A stretch of DNA of 64,000 nt. It comes from Candidatus Electrothrix aestuarii (GTDB lineage: Bacteria > Desulfobacterota > Desulfobulbia > Desulfobulbales > Desulfobulbaceae). Of the stretch, positions 61,904 to 64,000 are shown piece after piece (position 1 is the first letter of the stretch; every line of letters starts with the position of its first letter). Below the pieces are notes generated by a model. It made no database searches, was not told where the DNA came from, and saw only the letters and a list, made by a program, of their open reading frames with translations. Location of the stretch: positions 703,001-767,000 of the forward strand of contig CP159373.1 of the NCBI GenBank assembly GCA_032595685.2. The letters run 5' to 3'. The translations under genes were made by a program, and so were the position numbers.

Positions 61904-63340
61904 CTAAAACGCTCGGTTGAGACCTGCCGCCCGCAACAGCCCTGCTACCCACTCCGGGGTGCCCGGTGCAATGACGTGGGTGTATAAGGCCAGGACATTC
62001 TTCTTTACCAAGCCATCACATTTCTCCTGAAAGCCGGTACCCCGCTCCATCCGCAAGGCCAGCTCTTCCGGCGCACCATCCCAGCTTTCCACCACCGAGT
62101 AACGAAACTCGTGCCCCTTCACCTGCGTACCCACAGGGTAGAACGCATTTTCCTGCTCAACAATAAAGGTGGAATAGCCGTGGGCCTGGGGTTTCGTTGA
62201 CATGCTGAAGGTCACCGGAAAGACCCCGGCAAGGGGAAATTCCTCTCCCTCAAGAATAATGGAGCGACCAAGGAAGATCAGCCCACCGCATTCCGCATAG
62301 ATGGGAAGCCCCTGTTCTGCGGCCTGCCGTACTGAATCCCGGAAGGAGACATTATCCGCCAGCTGCCGGGCACTGGTTTCAGGGAACCCCCCTCCGATAT
62401 ACAAGGCATCCAAATCATCAGGCAAGGCTTCAGCGCTCAGGGCATTGATCATGACCAGCTCTGCCCCGCCCTCTTGCAAGGCATCCAGGTTTTCCTGGTA
62501 GTAAAACTGAAAGGCTGCATCGCGCAGGACGCCGACCCGCACCCTCTTCGCTCCTGGAGCAGGCCCTGTCGATACAGGAGCCGGTGAGCTGAAACGCCGT
62601 TGTTCCATCAAACCTGTAATTCGCTCCAGATCAAAATGTTCTTCTGCAAGAGCAGTCAGGCGGTCCACAGCCGCATCACTTGCGGCGGCCCCGTACTCCT
62701 GATGCGGAGTCACCCCGAGATGACGCATGGGGAAGATATCCGTCTGCATGCGCGGGATAATTCCCACCACTGGAATACCGGTGTCTTTTTCCACTGCTTC
62801 GGTAATAATCCGCTCATGGCGAGGAGTGGCAATCTGATTAAGGATCACCCCGGCAATGCGCACCCGCCTATCCAGCTCCCGGCAGCCCAGGACCATCGCA
62901 GCAACCGTGCGGGTGGTCTTACTACAATTCATCACCAGCAGGACCGGCAGATCCAGGAGCACAGCCAGCTCAGCGGTAGAGAAACCGCCATCAGCGGTCA
63001 CCCCGTCATATAGACCTCTATTGCCCTCAATCAAGGCAAAATCAGCAGCAGCTGCGTGCTGCTGAAAGGAATCCGTCAGAGCAGCATCCGTCATGAGATA
63101 GGGGTCCAGATTATAGCAGGGACGTCCGGCAGCAGTACTCATCCAGCCTGCATCGATATAATCTGGTCCCTTTTTAAAGGGCACCACAGCATATCCACGG
63201 CGTTGCAGGGCAGCGGTCAGGGCCACTGAGGCCACGGATTTCCCGGAGCCGCCGCTCAACCCGGCAATAACGAGGCATCCTGTACTGTCCTCATCTTTTT
63301 GGCCTGTTCCGCTCACCTCGTGTTCATCTAACGCTGTCAT
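61904..63340 (-). CDS. cbiA: Cobyrinate a,c-diamide synthase
   Basis: 478 residues. An N-terminal P-loop amidoligase-like domain (VIAGLSGGSGKSVASVALTA, then FKKGPDYIDAGWMSTAAGRP) and a C-terminal class-I glutamine amidotransferase domain with nucleophile Cys in PIYAECGGLIFLG and LYIGGGFPETSA. Amidates the a and c side chains in cobalamin synthesis. The ATG overlaps the upstream gene's stop (ATGA). No other cobalamin genes are visible. Confidence 0.95.
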   Translation of the reverse strand: MTALDEHEVSGTGQKDEDSTGCLVIAGLSGGSGKSVASVALTAALQRRGYAVVPFKKGPDYIDAGWMSTAAGRPCYNLDPYLMTDAALTDSFQQHAAAADFALIEGNRGLYDGVTADGGFSTAELAVLLDLPVLLVMNCSKTTRTVAAMVLGCRELDRRVRIAGVILNQIATPRHERIITEAVEKDTGIPVVGIIPRMQTDIFPMRHLGVTPHQEYGAAASDAAVDRLTALAEEHFDLERITGLMEQRRFSSPAPVSTGPAPGAKRVRVGVLRDAAFQFYYQENLDALQEGGAELVMINALSAEALPDDLDALYIGGGFPETSARQLADNVSFRDSVRQAAEQGLPIYAECGGLIFLGRSIILEGEEFPLAGVFPVTFSMSTKPQAHGYSTFIVEQENAFYPVGTQVKGHEFRYSVVESWDGAPEELALRMERGTGFQEKCDGLVKKNVLALYTHVIAPGTPEWVAGLLRAAGLNRAF

Positions 63341-64000
63341 GAAGAAAATCTCAGAGTAAAATCCACATTCTGTAAATAGAAGGCCTCATGCTGGAGGCTG
63401 GCAAGCTGGAGGGGATGGCGGTCCAACTCGCCTTCTGCAAAACAAAGAGAAAGACCATCTTCCTGGGCAACAACCTCCTCAAGGATGGCGGTCTCATCCT
63501 TGCGGGAACGGTGCAGAAGGGCAGCAAGACGCAGAAGGACAGCAAGGCGGAGGATGGTTTTCCGCTTTGCCCTAGGTATCTTTCGTAAAAGTCTTTTGGA
63601 TATCTTTTTCCGATGACAACGCACCAGCGTGCTCATCCAATCCTGCTCCGAATAAGAAAAACCTGGCAGATCTGCATGGTCCAGGAGATAGGCCCCGTGT
63701 TTCTGATAGCCACTCAGGGAAACAGCCAAGCCAATCTCATGAAGGCTGCCAGCCCAGTAGAGAAGCTCCGCATCATCAGATTGTAAGCCCCAAGTCTGTT
63801 CACAGGCACTGAACAGGCGATGAGCCGTCCGATTCACCCGTTTCGCGTGCTTGGTGCTGATCTGAAAACGTTGCTGCACCGTTTCAACTGTTTTTAGACG
63901 ACTATCCTCGCAACGAATCCGCCCCAGACGCTCATAGAGTAATCCCTCTCGTAAGGCTCCATCAGAGACCCGCATCTTCTCTATACGCAGAGCCTCAAAG
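63337..64000 (-). CDS. Ppx/GppA-like phosphatase, C-terminal part (5' end outside the window)
   Basis: The frame is open to the window end (LRIEKMRVSDGALREGLLYE), so only ~220 C-terminal residues are seen. This matches the end of the Ppx/GppA ATPase core and its HD-like helical C-terminal domain: AHRLFSACEQTWGLQSDDAE, LYWAGSLHEIGLAVSLSGYQ and KHGAYLLDHADLPGFS. Exopolyphosphatase or pppGpp phosphohydrolase activity is the family role. Translationally coupled to cbiA. Confidence 0.85.
   Translation of the reverse strand, partial: FEALRIEKMRVSDGALREGLLYERLGRIRCEDSRLKTVETVQQRFQISTKHAKRVNRTAHRLFSACEQTWGLQSDDAELLYWAGSLHEIGLAVSLSGYQKHGAYLLDHADLPGFSYSEQDWMSTLVRCHRKKISKRLLRKIPRAKRKTILRLAVLLRLAALLHRSRKDETAILEEVVAQEDGLSLCFAEGELDRHPLQLASLQHEAFYLQNVDFTLRFSS

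Overview
The window looks like a chromosomal contig from a Gram-negative sulfur-cycling Desulfobacterota bacterium, most plausibly Desulfobulbales. The basis is a dsrM-dsrK-dsrJ sulfite-reduction membrane module with an RsbRD-type neighbour, a minCDE locus, outer-membrane OmpA-like and porin-like proteins, many lipoproteins, and housekeeping genes (gatB, rpsA-ihfB, mutM, ilvD, prc, pilT/U, cbiA). Several accessory genes (xisH/xisI, Uma2, a CcbP-like calcium-binding domain) are of types best known from filamentous cyanobacteria. That mixture would fit a cable bacterium (Ca. Electrothrix/Electronema), but this is inference only.

Layout. 1-9.3 kb: OmpA-family protein (5' cut), minC-minD-minE, two paralogous lipoproteins, YjbQ, a coiled-coil membrane protein preceded by a remnant of a paralogue, CvpA, a phosphopantetheinyl transferase and mutM. 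9.4-15.5 kb: accessory stretch with an AT-rich DUF4407 gene, a 13-unit 21-bp tandem repeat, a TPR lipoprotein, a MITE-like inverted-repeat element, an MNT/HEPN pair and a flavodoxin-like protein. 15.7-25.2 kb: dsrMKJ (no dsrOP; a terminator directly follows dsrJ), RsbRD-like protein, prc, yedF, a metallo-beta-lactamase-fold hydrolase and gatB. 25.2-29.2 kb: a co-directional island encoding RdgC, an unknown protein, a TIR domain fused to a right-handed beta-helix, XisH, XisI and Uma2. 29.4-29.6 kb: tRNA-Lys and tRNA-Glu with promoter and terminator.

29.8-36.4 kb: small secreted or cytosolic proteins, an intact IS3-family element with 3-bp target duplication, a LysW-like zinc ribbon with an Asp/Tyr-rich tail, an ABC ATPase gene broken by a stop codon in its signature motif, a porin-like barrel and a CPBP protease. 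36.4-40.9 kb: ihfB, rpsA, a zinc-ribbon/pseudo-receiver protein and a PilT/PilU ATPase. 41-45.2 kb: an AAA ATPase plus DUF4276 cassette (DUF4276 frameshifted), a CcbP-like acidic protein, a six-unit 42-bp palindromic repeat and a HEPN-like protein. 45.3-57.6 kb: ilvD, a 1277-residue hybrid histidine kinase, a YfbK-like VWA lipoprotein and a 938-residue beta-helix/PKD secreted protein. 57.7-64 kb: degraded sequence, three tandem genes for small secreted RYEYRG-repeat proteins, two candidate small RNAs, a polytopic membrane protein, DUF4188, cbiA and a Ppx/GppA-like protein (5' cut).

The most promising new signal is at 58.6-61.9 kb. An 11-bp-phased direct-repeat box (TTMATC-N5-TTAAYC type, resembling an OmpR/PhoB-family site) sits upstream of two RYEYRG-repeat genes and of two short promoter-to-terminator units that look like small RNA genes. 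Together they could be one regulon built on an undescribed family of Arg/Tyr/Glu/Gly repeat secreted proteins. The second is the TIR-beta-helix fusion inside an rdgC operon next to xisH/xisI. All family assignments come from reading the sequence; no database search was run.
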